Assembly (NCBI GenBank): GCA_002163245.1
Contig: MAAL01000021.1
Span: forward strand, 62,001 to 126,000
DNA from: Gammaproteobacteria bacterium 42_54_T18
Lineage (GTDB): Bacteria; Pseudomonadota; Gammaproteobacteria; Pseudomonadales; Ketobacteraceae
Length of the DNA stretch: 64,000 bases
Direction: 5' to 3'
Position 1 is the first letter of the stretch, and each line of letters starts with the position of its first letter. The translations under genes were made by a program, and so were the position numbers. Below the pieces are notes generated by a model that was not told the DNA's origin, did not search any database, and worked only from the letters and a program-made list of their open reading frames with translations. Shown here one piece after another: positions 1-10,700 of the stretch.

Positions 1-1420
1 GTTATCGATTATGATTCGCCAAGGGTACGTCGGTAGAAATATTGATGATGGTTCGTTGAACACCCACATGCAAAATGGCTATGCGCGAGTACAGTCAGGC
101 GATCTAGAGGTGTTCAGGTTTGAGCATGCTAAATCCACAGCCCGTAGCCTTGCCCTAATTGGTTGTTCTGGTTGTGGAAAAACGTCAGCATTAAATCGTA
201 TATTGGGTACTTATCCACAAGCTATTTATCACAAAGAATTAAACTTTACGCAAATTGCTTATCTGAAACTGGATTGCCCTCACGATGGTTCGCTTAAGAA
301 TTTATGTAACCATTTTTTTAGAGCGATAGATCAGTTGTTGCATACCGACTACGAACGAAAGTATGCGTTAAAACGCCATAGCCCAGAGACCCTTTTAGCA
401 TTGATGAGCCAGATAGCAAACGTCCATGCGGTGGGTGTTTTAGTTATTGATGAAATTCAGCACCTAAGTTTGAGGCGTTCTGGAGGGGTTGAGAGAATGC
501 TGAACTTCTTTGTTACCTTGGTTAATGTTATTGGAATTCCGGTTGTTTTGGTGGGGACACCGAAGGCACGCCCAATTTTTGAAACTGACCTTCGCTCTGC
601 TCGTCGAGGGGCAGGATTTGGAGCGTTATTTTGGGAACCAATGAAAGCACCGGTACCACAGACGGACAATAAAACAGGTCAAATAAGAACAACAGAATGG
701 ATAGCGTTTACTAATAAGCTTTGGAAGTATCAATGGTTACAAAAAAGAGATGAGTTGCTGTCGGATGATGTTAGGGATAGTTGGTACGATTTATCTCAGG
801 GTGTTCTGGATATTGTCGTTAAATTATTTGTACTGGCGCAACTAAGAGCAATTGTCACTCGAACAGAGCGTATTACTACTCGATTGCTTAGGCAAGTATA
901 TGAGGATGAATTAAAACCAGTCCATCCAATGTTGGCTGCTTTACGTTCTGGTAACCCCGAGAGAATTCAAGAATATTCAGATTTGTGTATGCCAGATATT
1001 GATCAGAAAATATTGACGCTCAGTTCAAAAATTGAAGCCGCAATAAAGGATCAAAGTTTAGAGGATAACCTTTATGGTGAAAACGAACACGCGCAGCGGC
1101 TGCACAATCTATTGATTGCCCTCGATTGTAATTCGGACTTGATAGCCCCGTTGGTCAAGCGAGTATTTGCATTACACCCGGATCTATCGATACGCGAATT
1201 GATACCCATTGTATTAGAGTGGTATGAAACACCAGAAAGTTCGCAGGAACCCAAAAGCGTTGCCAGAAAGCGAATGAATAAGAAAGATTGGTGTACGTTG
1301 GACTCGGAAGATATTCGATTCATCCACTCTCAAACAGATAGCAGTAATACAGTGTATGGATTGTTGAAGCAATCCAACGGTGTTTTTGATGTTGAAACTT
1401 GGCTGAAAAACGTGAGCTAG
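1..1420 (+). CDS. tnsC: TnsC, AAA+ ATPase transposition regulator (5' end cut by window edge)
   Basis: TnsC is the ATP-dependent matchmaker that links target selectors (TnsD/TniQ, TnsE) to the TnsAB transposase. The visible part has a Walker A motif (GCSGCGKT) and a Walker B motif (VLVIDEIQ), and it aligns along its length with the complete TnsC encoded from 27932, which has about 90 further residues upstream. The frame stays open to the window edge (codons Leu-Ser-Ile before the first Met), so the ATG at 11 is internal and the gene begins outside. It is followed after 2 bases by tniQ. The two TnsC copies are clearly homologous but diverged, so they come from two different elements and are not a recent duplication. 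Confidence 0.93.
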   Translation, partial: LSIMIRQGYVGRNIDDGSLNTHMQNGYARVQSGDLEVFRFEHAKSTARSLALIGCSGCGKTSALNRILGTYPQAIYHKELNFTQIAYLKLDCPHDGSLKNLCNHFFRAIDQLLHTDYERKYALKRHSPETLLALMSQIANVHAVGVLVIDEIQHLSLRRSGGVERMLNFFVTLVNVIGIPVVLVGTPKARPIFETDLRSARRGAGFGALFWEPMKAPVPQTDNKTGQIRTTEWIAFTNKLWKYQWLQKRDELLSDDVRDSWYDLSQGVLDIVVKLFVLAQLRAIVTRTERITTRLLRQVYEDELKPVHPMLAALRSGNPERIQEYSDLCMPDIDQKILTLSSKIEAAIKDQSLEDNLYGENEHAQRLHNLLIALDCNSDLIAPLVKRVFALHPDLSIRELIPIVLEWYETPESSQEPKSVARKRMNKKDWCTLDSEDIRFIHSQTDSSNTVYGLLKQSNGVFDVETWLKNVS

Positions 1421-1422
1421 CG

Positions 1423-2943
1423 ATGTATAACTTTCCCATACCTTACCCCGATGAGTTGATTTACAGTACATTGGCAAGGTACGGGGTACATTTGGGAATC
1501 ACTAGCCCTAAGCAGTTACTTGAGGAGGTTTATAATGACCGAAAAGTAATTGCTACAGTCGACTTGCCTAGTCACCTATCCTCAATTTGTAAACACTTGG
1601 CGGACTGTGGAAGATATAACACAGAATCGTTGGCCTACCGGCACACGCTTTTACCTTTGTATGCCCCCTTTGTTCCTGAAGAACGGAGAAAGCAATGTTT
1701 ACAATGGATGCAAGGAAACTCAATGGGAGCGGTTCATCTAGCTTTAGGAGTTGCAGCATCAAGAGTTAAGAAAGTGTCAGCGCTTAGATATTGCCCTAGA
1801 TGTATGGAAATTCAAAAGCAGCAATTTGGAGAATATTACTGGCGAAGGATTTGGCAAGTCAAAGGTGCAAATTGCTGTTTGGAACATGGCGAGTTACTGC
1901 CGGCAGAAGTTGAGCGGTATTTACATCATTGGCATCACTATTTTGCTGCAAGCCCAGAAGCATGCCCGATAGTTGATTTAGCTCGACCAATATCAGAATC
2001 AATAGATGTAACGATTCAAGTGGAAAGGCTGTTAGCGCAGTCGCCAATGTTATCAGCAAGTTTTTCTCAATGGAGTATATATTATAAGGAGCTAGCGGCA
2101 GATTATGGTTTTTGTAGAGGTAACCATATAAAACATGCTGAGATTAAAGAAAAAGTGTTGAATCAATGGTCTGTACAGTGGCTGGTTGATCATGGGCTTA
2201 GAATTGATGATACTGATAGCAATTGGTTGAGGTCAATTTTCAGAAAACACAGAAATTCGTTTAGTTATCTTGAACATATTGTTGTGCTACAGGCATTGTT
2301 ATCAGGCTCATGGAATATATCTACGATATTGGATGAAGTACGTCTGCGAAATGTACCGATCAGACGTATTGTAGCGCCTACTAATATAGGTGTTGAGTTG
2401 TCTTTGCAGACTGAATATCGTCGGTGTTGGGGGAAACTCCTGAGACAATATGGTACAAAAATTTCACGTAGAAAAGGTCGTGGTGGTGCAGCTTACGCGT
2501 GGTTATATCGACATGATAGAGAATGGTTGTTGGCGCTTAACGGGAAATATCATGATCCAATTCAGTGTGTTAATAAACGCGTCGATTGGAAAGAAAAAGA
2601 TAGAAAAATAGTTCGCAAACTTATTGTGATTCGCAAAGATATCAATGAATATCGTGAGCCTTCTCGGATGACCCGTAATTGGTATTTGTTTCAACTTGAA
2701 TCGCCGAGTAGTATAGAAAAAAACTTACATAAGTTGCCGTTGTGCAATATGTTCTTTGATCGCTATTGTGAGGAGGTTTCAGATTACCAAATCCGTCGAA
2801 TTAACCGAGTTGTGCGAGAATTAGAATTGAAACACTTAAACGCTAAGCGTTGGAGAGTGATGCGTCTAGCCGGGTTGAGCGAAGAGAGAATAACGATGAA
2901 GGCTAGGGAATATATGATGTTAATTGTAGGTGGAAATTTTTGA
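1423..2943 (+). CDS. tniQ: TnsD/TniQ family target-site selector
   Basis: TnsD/TniQ proteins bind a chromosomal attachment sequence and recruit TnsC. The N-terminus is typical of TniQ (FPIPYPDELIYS), followed by a CCCH zinc-finger pattern: C124-x2-C127, then C152-x2-H155. The length of 506 residues is close to Tn7 TnsD, far longer than the short TniQ of CRISPR-associated elements. A TTG upstream in frame at 1399 is possible, but the ATG at 1423 gives the start that matches the homologue at 29572. The stop overlaps the next start in a TTGA arrangement, which suggests translational coupling to tnsE. The attachment gene it recognises is not visible; in Tn7 it would lie beyond the R end, outside the window. 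Confidence 0.93.
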   Translation: MYNFPIPYPDELIYSTLARYGVHLGITSPKQLLEEVYNDRKVIATVDLPSHLSSICKHLADCGRYNTESLAYRHTLLPLYAPFVPEERRKQCLQWMQGNSMGAVHLALGVAASRVKKVSALRYCPRCMEIQKQQFGEYYWRRIWQVKGANCCLEHGELLPAEVERYLHHWHHYFAASPEACPIVDLARPISESIDVTIQVERLLAQSPMLSASFSQWSIYYKELAADYGFCRGNHIKHAEIKEKVLNQWSVQWLVDHGLRIDDTDSNWLRSIFRKHRNSFSYLEHIVVLQALLSGSWNISTILDEVRLRNVPIRRIVAPTNIGVELSLQTEYRRCWGKLLRQYGTKISRRKGRGGAAYAWLYRHDREWLLALNGKYHDPIQCVNKRVDWKEKDRKIVRKLIVIRKDINEYREPSRMTRNWYLFQLESPSSIEKNLHKLPLCNMFFDRYCEEVSDYQIRRINRVVRELELKHLNAKRWRVMRLAGLSEERITMKAREYMMLIVGGNF

Positions 2944-4553
2944 AAGGAATACAAATTGAAGGCCTAGAAGACGATAGCACGATATATTCGGTTGGATCAT
3001 TATCTCGTCGCATTGATGGCCAACATTGGAAAGCTAACCTTGTTCTCCATCCGAAGCAAGACAAACGATCACTCACCCTTTCTCAAGCGCCAATACTATC
3101 GCGACGTCGAGTATTGAATCAAACAAAGCAGCATCGAGTGGCTGGTTATAGATCTCAGTTTATCTCACCGAGTACAGATAATTGGAAAGTATGTAGGGTT
3201 GATGATTGCCCTGCATTAGAAGGTACGAGACTGGCCCGTTCAGAATCTGAGCAAAACTGTTTTTACATCAAGGCAGAGAGTGGGCCTGTTGTTTACCTAC
3301 CCCAATTCGAGCTAGCGAGAGTACTATTTTTCCACGATGGTTATTTATCCAGAACAGCAATGGAATCAGGACCATTGAAAGCTGAGTTTGATGTTAATGT
3401 CGATAGAAGAGTGGGCACAGCATATGTCAATGTTATGCCTTCATCTGGGTATCCGTTAAACTCCTTAGACAATTATGCAGCTAGGCGGGTGTTAAGTTGG
3501 ATTCTGATTGATCAAAGTGCAAGAGCTTCATACGAATCGATAAGCCGTTATCAAATGGAGCTGGGAGTTGAAAAGAATGGGCGTCGCAATTGGAATTTTA
3601 GATTTGACCCTCCTCCACTTAAAGAAGTTATATTCACCGTAAGAGGGAAATTTGACGAGGATAGCAACAGCATATTTGTATACGAGATTACTGCAGTCAA
3701 AAATTTGTCTCACGATGTTCCTCCAACAGTAGAGTTTTTTCATCCAAATTTCAAAGAGTATGAGCGTGGAGAAGGGAAAGGAAGCGGTGGATATTCTGGT
3801 CATCGCCCTTCCAGTCACAATGTATATGATGATAGCGAAGCTAATTCAGATAATAACCATGTAATACTAAATGCCCCCAATGTTGTATTTGAATTTTCTC
3901 AGCCGTTTGATACAACAAAGGTATATGAAAAGACAGGTAGTGGATCTAAGGGACGGAAAAACGGTGACATTGAAGGTGAAGCAAGCAATGGTGTGAGTAC
4001 TGAAGAAGGCTCTGCTACAGGTGAGTTGCCACGAGCTGATTGGGAAACAGTTGAAGATGAGTCAGATGATACACATTTATATGTGAATAAATTTGATTGT
4101 TTTGTGTTGATGCTTAATCAACTTGAGAATGAACATGGTTGTATAATCAAATCAAAGAAAATTCAGAAGCTTCCTGTTCTACCGCGGTGTAATAAGCATA
4201 TTCTTAATACTGACGGTAAGCCCCGTTGTATAGCCGTTATAGAAATCACATTTAATGATAATCAGTATGTGATTCTGGAGGTGGACACGTCTGATTCTGC
4301 AACATCATTATCAACAAAGCTTCTAAGACTAAATAAAGAAACAGTTTGGGCACCTGAACTTGAAGAGATAAAAAAGGGGGTAATTAAACGTTCTCTTACA
4401 TGGCCAAAAAACGATCTAGACAGGTTGTACGGTAATGATGGTCACAAGGGAATTCCTCATCCTAAATCAAAGGGTGAAAGAAAAGGTATGTTGAAGACGA
4501 AGTGCATTGAGCACTGGGCAAGCCGAGTAAGTAGTTGGTTTGATTTGATTTAG
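2940..4553 (+). CDS. tnsE: TnsE, replication-fork-directed target selector
   Basis: TnsE directs Tn7 to conjugating plasmids and replicating DNA by recognising 3' recessed ends and the sliding clamp. The 537-residue product matches Tn7 TnsE in length and in its conserved segments: a central YLPQFELARVLFF block, an FRFDPPPL block, and a C-terminal part with ILEVDTSD, STKLL and LYGNDGHKG. It starts with TTG overlapping the tniQ stop by 4 bases, which implies coupled and probably weaker expression. It is the last tns gene; transcription converges with the leftward operon ending at 4624. Its presence places the element in the classical Tn7 branch and gives it a second, horizontal-transfer pathway. 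Confidence 0.92.
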   Translation: MKGIQIEGLEDDSTIYSVGSLSRRIDGQHWKANLVLHPKQDKRSLTLSQAPILSRRRVLNQTKQHRVAGYRSQFISPSTDNWKVCRVDDCPALEGTRLARSESEQNCFYIKAESGPVVYLPQFELARVLFFHDGYLSRTAMESGPLKAEFDVNVDRRVGTAYVNVMPSSGYPLNSLDNYAARRVLSWILIDQSARASYESISRYQMELGVEKNGRRNWNFRFDPPPLKEVIFTVRGKFDEDSNSIFVYEITAVKNLSHDVPPTVEFFHPNFKEYERGEGKGSGGYSGHRPSSHNVYDDSEANSDNNHVILNAPNVVFEFSQPFDTTKVYEKTGSGSKGRKNGDIEGEASNGVSTEEGSATGELPRADWETVEDESDDTHLYVNKFDCFVLMLNQLENEHGCIIKSKKIQKLPVLPRCNKHILNTDGKPRCIAVIEITFNDNQYVILEVDTSDSATSLSTKLLRLNKETVWAPELEEIKKGVIKRSLTWPKNDLDRLYGNDGHKGIPHPKSKGERKGMLKTKCIEHWASRVSSWFDLI

Positions 4554-4623
4554 GATTCAAACTCCTCATCAAAATGGGGAGCGCCCTCCTTTTAAGAACC
4601 ATTTTCGGAGAGCCTCCTAGTTA

Positions 4624-5130
4624 TCAGATTTTCCCGATGGATTTCATGTAGTTCCACACTGACCGAGTTGCTTGGCAGTCAGCTGCAGCATCGTGAGCAT
4701 TGCCGTCCCAATTATGGGCTACGTACCTGGCGGCAGTCTCAAGCTTCTGCCATTTATAATTTCCGTGGTAGTCGTTCCATTCGCCGTACAGCTCCGCGAA
4801 AGGTTTCATACAGCACTTGGCAGACTTAGCTACGGCAATCTCATCAAGGATGAACTCAACGTCGTATTCGAGATTGTAAATAATGACTTCTTTATCGCGA
4901 ATAATGTTCTTAATGGTTTCGGACAGTTCTTTGTTTGTAGGTGCGTCTTTGGTCATCTCTGGACTAATGCTATGTACCGCTTCAGCAGCACTCCAATCCT
5001 TGTGATTAACTGGGCGGGACAGACTATTCAACAGCACTTCACCGTTCTCGTCGACAATGCCTATTTGAACGAATTCATCATTGCCGTGATAGTTAAGCCC
5101 AGTTGTTTCAAGGTCGAGAAAAACGATCAT
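4624..5130 (-). CDS. DEDDh 3'-5' exonuclease (DnaQ-like)
   Basis: A 168-residue exonuclease of the DnaQ/ExoX type that degrades DNA or RNA from the 3' end with two metal ions. The four acidic residues and histidine of the DEDDh class are visible: D6 and E8 in FLDLETTG, an Asp in the IIYNLEYDVEFIL block near residue 90, and HDAAAD near residues 146-151. It has no other domain. Its ATG overlaps the stop of the preceding PIWI-like gene by four bases (ATGA), so the two are translationally coupled, and it is the last gene of the leftward operon. The tight coupling suggests it processes a substrate made by the upstream proteins, but that is inference. Confidence 0.88.
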   Translation of the reverse strand: MIVFLDLETTGLNYHGNDEFVQIGIVDENGEVLLNSLSRPVNHKDWSAAEAVHSISPEMTKDAPTNKELSETIKNIIRDKEVIIYNLEYDVEFILDEIAVAKSAKCCMKPFAELYGEWNDYHGNYKWQKLETAARYVAHNWDGNAHDAAADCQATRSVWNYMKSIGKI

Positions 5131-7733
5131 AATTTCAGCCCTAGTTTTTTGAAGGCATCTTCATCAAACTCTTCATCATCGTCATAATCAAGTTGGGTTT
5201 CATGTTTATTTTCCGGTTGAATCACCTGTTTTCTATCTTCATTTTCCTCAAAGTTCATCAGGTCTTTAAACGCAAATTCCTTTATATGTTTGAAGATGAA
5301 AGGGTAGACAGTTGTTTGCTTATTCCTTATAGAAAATGAATGAAGTAGGCGATCTAGGCCTGGGGGGATCTCGGTCATGTTTGTAATCATTTGGTATAGG
5401 GAGCAAAATGTAGATTGCTCCCCATACTCTGCCCCGCCGACTTGCCCAGCATAATAAAGCTTGTTGCTATAAGAGAACCCGATACCACGCTGATGCGCAA
5501 AGTACTCAAAGTTATCCTTTAGTCGTGCGGTATCTCGCCAGCGAATGCCAAGCTCATTATGAACGGCATCCTGAACTTGGTATTTCTCGGTATTACCCGG
5601 TTTTCCAAACCCTGGTAAATCCTTTTTCATTGCCGCGTTGTAGGTCGTATAGTCGAATTCGTCGCGCTCTTGCTCTAAATCAAGCATAATCTGAATGGCC
5701 TTAGCTGCTTTTGGTAAAGCATCGTTACGAACGATGTAATTCTCAAACCATGTGCGGTTAACTTTAGTGCTACGGCCACCCTTAAGTGCTTCAAATTCAG
5801 GTTCATGAAGTTCAAAACTTGGTAATGCACTTCGATCTGTTTTTGCAAATGCTATGTACTTACACTTGGCAGCCTTCTTATCTGGGTAGAATAAAACGGG
5901 GTTACGATTCTTTGTGAATTTGTCTTTGTCTTCCTTGTTCTGCTTTTTCTTTTTCCGACCAAATAAAAGATCAGCGTCTTCAGCCATAGTATCTTTGATC
6001 AGCCTGATTTCCTTATCGGTGAGAGCCGAGTAGATAGGCTTACCATCGACAATCCCTGCTTTGTAATACTGAAATATGCCATCAATTTCACCTTCATCGT
6101 CTTCATTTTCAGGGGTGTCGAGGCGAATAGGCTGAATGAACCATGCTCCTTCTGGAAGCTCGGGTCTCATCATTTCTGGGAAGAAGCCATTTTTAACCTC
6201 TAGCTTGTAGAGTATATTGGCCAGTAAACATTCAAAAATAGCGTTCTTTATTGAGCCCCCTTTCTGGAGGTTGTCGTAAGTTATTGCCTGAATGATCTTG
6301 TCAGGATTGTGACATTTGTATTGTTTGTATGGATCAGGAGCATCACCGTAGGCATCTGGCTCATCTACAATTAAAAGTACAACTTCGGGTCTATCTACAT
6401 CGGCTTTCTCACTATCCAGTAGAATGGTCAATCCAGTAGTTTTGCGAACTTTTTCCTTCGCTTCAATTTTGTCAGCATTGTTCAGTTTATTCCTTGCATC
6501 AGCCTGCTCTTCCTTTGGTAGCTGTGTAATGTTAATCAGTTTTTCTAAATCTATTTTGTGCTCTTTACTCGGTCTTTCGAGGGTGCACTTTTTCATACCC
6601 TCGATATCAATAACCACTTCATCACGATCTTTATTGGGCACTGTGTGATTTAGAACTCGGATGTTATAACGGCGAAGGATATCAACGATCACCTGATATT
6701 CAGCATCTTTGGCAGTACCAAGATCATTAGTGTGATAAAAGGTTTCAAAGTGATATTTCTTAAGCTCTATTCTTACGTTGCCCTTGTAGACCTCATCGAT
6801 GTACCTCATAACGGTACTCATTGCCCCCGCTCTTGTAACACTCGGGTTTGAATCCTCAAGGCGATTGTCATGGGTTATGTCGTATGCACCAATTCTGTTT
6901 TTTTTACGACCAACAGTCCCTCGTTTGAAAATGCCGGAGTTAATTACCCCTTCCTTGGGGCGCTTTTTGCCCTTCTCAGTGATTTTGGCTGGCACAACAA
7001 TCTTGCCATCAAGCTCGAATATCTGTCTCGACTTCAGCCTTTTTCTGTATTTGTTTTTTTCTGGCAAGATATTAATGTAGTCAGTGCTGGTAAATGTCAC
7101 AGTGCTTGCATTGAGAACCTGAGGTAATTCTTTGTGCATTAAATTGCCATATATGTCATTTCTAGCAATGCCCCAATCTTTGCCGCCTTGAATCCCAACA
7201 GTCTTGATGATGGTCTTTGGTACTGTGTCTGATTCTCTTGTGAAGAACGACTCGCCTGCCGTAAAGATATAAATGCGCTCTTCATGGACGATAGCCGGGT
7301 TTTCTGGATTTCTAGTCAAAAGGGGAATAATGGCATTAATGAGAAGAGAATTTATAACCCATTCCATCTGATTCAATGGCTTCTTGTCACTGCCGTCCCT
7401 GCGCCAGTTATATGTTGAGTCTTGTAGTTTTACCTTAACGGCAGCAACAGTATCGACAACCTCTCCTTTATCAACCATAAAGAACTTTGCATGTGCGTTC
7501 TTATAGTGGTAAGTGGATAGAACCTTGCCGCTATCATGAAGCTTCTTTGATACCTCTATTACCTTCTTGTCATAACCATCATCGTCCTTAGTGATTTCAA
7601 TTTTGATGCTGTAGAAGTCGAATCTATGGTCAAGGTACGGATAGTCTATGTGAAACTTCTCAATTTCATTTGTCAATACGTCAGGGCCTGATTTGTAAGG
7701 TTTCACCTTCACTATGGTTGGCTTCTTTGCCAT
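5127..7733 (-). CDS. 868-residue protein with a pPIWI-RE MID-like segment (possible prokaryotic PIWI-like effector)
   Basis: No family is certain. Residues about 450-510 read VVLLIVDEPDAYG, then DPYKQYK, then IIQAIT, then a helix ending LLANILYKL. This order resembles the MID region of pPIWI-RE proteins as I recall it: a VE-x-P strand, DPK-x-A-x-R, a TQF-type segment, then a helix before the PIWI domain. Genomic partners agree, because pPIWI-RE genes are known to sit with a DinG-type helicase and a restriction-type nuclease. I cannot point to a catalytic acidic tetrad, so the PIWI domain may be inactive or the resemblance may mislead. A strong ribosome site (AAGGAG, 5 bases before ATG) supports the start. 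The protein is charged and soluble, with no membrane segment and a very acidic tail. It lies 44 bases downstream of the helicase gene. Confidence 0.42.
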   Translation of the reverse strand: MAKKPTIVKVKPYKSGPDVLTNEIEKFHIDYPYLDHRFDFYSIKIEITKDDDGYDKKVIEVSKKLHDSGKVLSTYHYKNAHAKFFMVDKGEVVDTVAAVKVKLQDSTYNWRRDGSDKKPLNQMEWVINSLLINAIIPLLTRNPENPAIVHEERIYIFTAGESFFTRESDTVPKTIIKTVGIQGGKDWGIARNDIYGNLMHKELPQVLNASTVTFTSTDYINILPEKNKYRKRLKSRQIFELDGKIVVPAKITEKGKKRPKEGVINSGIFKRGTVGRKKNRIGAYDITHDNRLEDSNPSVTRAGAMSTVMRYIDEVYKGNVRIELKKYHFETFYHTNDLGTAKDAEYQVIVDILRRYNIRVLNHTVPNKDRDEVVIDIEGMKKCTLERPSKEHKIDLEKLINITQLPKEEQADARNKLNNADKIEAKEKVRKTTGLTILLDSEKADVDRPEVVLLIVDEPDAYGDAPDPYKQYKCHNPDKIIQAITYDNLQKGGSIKNAIFECLLANILYKLEVKNGFFPEMMRPELPEGAWFIQPIRLDTPENEDDEGEIDGIFQYYKAGIVDGKPIYSALTDKEIRLIKDTMAEDADLLFGRKKKKQNKEDKDKFTKNRNPVLFYPDKKAAKCKYIAFAKTDRSALPSFELHEPEFEALKGGRSTKVNRTWFENYIVRNDALPKAAKAIQIMLDLEQERDEFDYTTYNAAMKKDLPGFGKPGNTEKYQVQDAVHNELGIRWRDTARLKDNFEYFAHQRGIGFSYSNKLYYAGQVGGAEYGEQSTFCSLYQMITNMTEIPPGLDRLLHSFSIRNKQTTVYPFIFKHIKEFAFKDLMNFEENEDRKQVIQPENKHETQLDYDDDEEFDEDAFKKLGLKL

Positions 7734-7777
7734 GAGTACTCCTTGGTGGTTTGTTGTGTTGACACTGGTTATTGTGA

Positions 7778-10700
7778 TTATTCGGTAAGAAATTTCTTGA
7801 TTACTTCAATGTGATTCCTAATTACGGTAGGGCTGGATTCACGCATAACACCGGATACGAAGAGAACGTTACCCTTCTTACTCTTTTCTGGTACTTTAAA
7901 CTCCGTAGTGGTTCTATAGTACGTATCCAGCTTGTTGCCATGCTCATCAACGTCAGAAAGCTCGTCCAGCATGTTCACATAAACTACGCGATCAATGTTG
8001 GTTTTCGTCATCGTTTCTTGCAGTTTTTCAGCATAAGTTGGTTTTGGTGGTCTGGACTTTCTCCAGAATTTCACATCAAGAAGAGCTTTTCTGCCATCAA
8101 ATTCGATAATTCCGTCCATCTTTTCTTCAAGGCCATTTGGTATTTCGTGCCATGTGAAGCCCTCATCTACCAAGATTGCTTCAACTGCCTGCTCTGACAC
8201 TGCTGGGCGGTATATATTCGTGAATACAACAGGAGCCATCATAAACTTGTTAAACTTCCAGGTTGTTGCAAAGTTTCTCTCTACAAAGTGTTTCATTACT
8301 ACTGGGTTAGAAATGATATGTATGAGGCTGGCTTCACTTGCGCTGATAACCGATTTATTTTTCTTAATGAATTCGAAGAATTGGTAGCTATCTATGAATT
8401 GGTATTCTGGTACCCCTGCATAGTCGTATGAACTATCTTCATAGAAACCATCTGGCACTTCGATGTACATGTGACCCATGTTGACTTCATCTACAGACTT
8501 TGCAGAGTCCATAGTCGGGTATTTCAGAAGGACTTCACGAAGAGAATTCCAAACTTTGACAGGTTTTTCATTTTCATCTAAGGCATTCTTTAGAACTGTA
8601 AAGCTCCGGTTGAGAATGCTGATCTTAGCTTTTGCAGATTCTTTATTCTTTGATTTAAAGTCTTCAATCAGAATAAAAATACTGTCATAGAAGCCACCGT
8701 TGTACCCCCTGATGTTAACGACCTTCTCATTAACATTGAGGTAGTTATCAATGCTTTTCTGGCTGTATATGTTAACAACTTCTTTAATATCGTCAAAGCT
8801 TATGAATTCAGGTAGGTTATTAAGCTCTTCACACATTTCATTGATATTGCGAAGTCTTCTGCTTTCTTTATAACGACTATTTGACAAAATAGCATAGGTT
8901 GCTTGCTTGATTGCACGGTGTGAAGCCTTGTTGCTCAATATGGCTGTCTTCTGAAGGTGTTCGACCTCCCCAGGAATCTCATAGGGAAATGTTGTCTTGC
9001 CGTTGGCAGCAGACTTTGCTACTTCACGCAATGCTACATATTCGTGCGAAAGGGCTTCGATAGGTCTATCGTCGATAGCCAGTATGTCTTCCAGCTGGGA
9101 ATCAGCCAGTATCAGGATTTCGGGTCGTTTGTAAGCAGTTCGAGACATTCGGCCAACTGCCTGCTCAATACACCGGATAACTGCATTGCAGTAGTCTGTA
9201 CTGTTGCAGAAACTATTTTTTGGATCGTCACTTTTTGACATATAGGCACTTTGTAAACTGCTAGTCAATGTGCCTCTGTGGCCAGCCCCAAGAATTTTTT
9301 TAATCCAATACTTTGCGCCAGCTGGAGCCATAATGTTGGCTTCAAGTAATGCCATGATGTTGTACTCACAGCTAACTCGTGTTTGAAAATCAATAACTTT
9401 GATTGTGTGATCACCCAGAACTGGGAAAAGATTAGTCGGTCTATCCAGGTAAATAGTGTCTATGTCTGCTCTAACATTGGAGGGGGCAGCTTCAAGGGTG
9501 TCATCCGTATAAACCAGTGACTTAATATCCTTCAATACTTCGGGAACATAGTAAGCGTTAATGCCTGCGCCCATCGTCTGATAGCTGGATAGAATAATGA
9601 GCTTATCAACACGGCCACTGGCAAGGCCTTTAAGAGCATCATCGAAGTCACCAACTTTTAACTTCTCGGCGCTCATACTGCATTCAACAGAAACACTAAT
9701 CCCCTTTTTGCCGCTATACCAGTTAACTACACTTTCGATAAATTCACGTTCCAGAGGGTTTTTTTCACTGCCAACGAATCGAGACATAAGACCAAGCATG
9801 TACCGGTTGTGATCGCTTTCGATGAACATTTGCATAGATTTAACCAGTTTACTCATTTGGTCGATCTTCAACATAATAGTCCTCTCTCTCCCAGCGGCAG
9901 AGCTATTATCCTTGCTTTCATCATCAGCCGGATACATGCGCTCAAATAGAAGCTGGAGACTTCCCCCATCTACATTTTCCTTTACATACTCCTTTAAAAT
10001 ACTGGGTGCAGAAGGCAGAAAATACGGCTTTATCTGAGACCCATGAGCCTCATAGTTCCGTTTATCTTTGTAGTATTCATAGCAAGCCTTCATCTGATAA
10101 CTATTCATTTCCAGATATTTATCTTCACCTAGCGCTTTTTTGGCAAACTTCAGGTCGAAGTTATGAAGCATTGTTTCTGCTTTTGCCGTAGCACTCATTA
10201 ACAAAACCTCAGTGCCATTTGACACCAGGCTTGCTAGAACACCGGTTGCCGAGATGGGTAAATTAAAAGTATTGAACTCTACCGTTCTATAGGAAGCTCC
10301 ATGTCTGGTTACACGGTTATGGCAAAAACCAGATACGTGGAAACCAAGATCGACAAAGGGAGTTTCATCGTCTTTATACCGAATTGACGAGTTTGAGAAT
10401 GAGAACAGGTAGTCATACAAAACACCACGAATGGATTCCAAACCGTACTGATGAATAATGACTTCAAGGTCTTTTATGATACTGATACCGCCTGTGGGTT
10501 CGCCCCTTTCTTCAGCCCTCTTCCTGCGGTTGGTAGTTAACTTTTTTGCACTATTACATATAGTTTTAAGGAACTGCCAGCAGACATAGTTGATTTGGTT
10601 AAAAATATAAGGGAATGCTGTATCTGACTTATCCTCGTCGGATGCGCCTTGAGGTTTCTCGGTAACCAAAAGCTCATTCATATTCCGATTTTTGTTGAGC

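Noticed and set aside
4569-4600. Terminator between tnsE and the exonuclease gene
   Set aside because: Only a 4-base GGAG/CTCC stem with four T; too weak to call.
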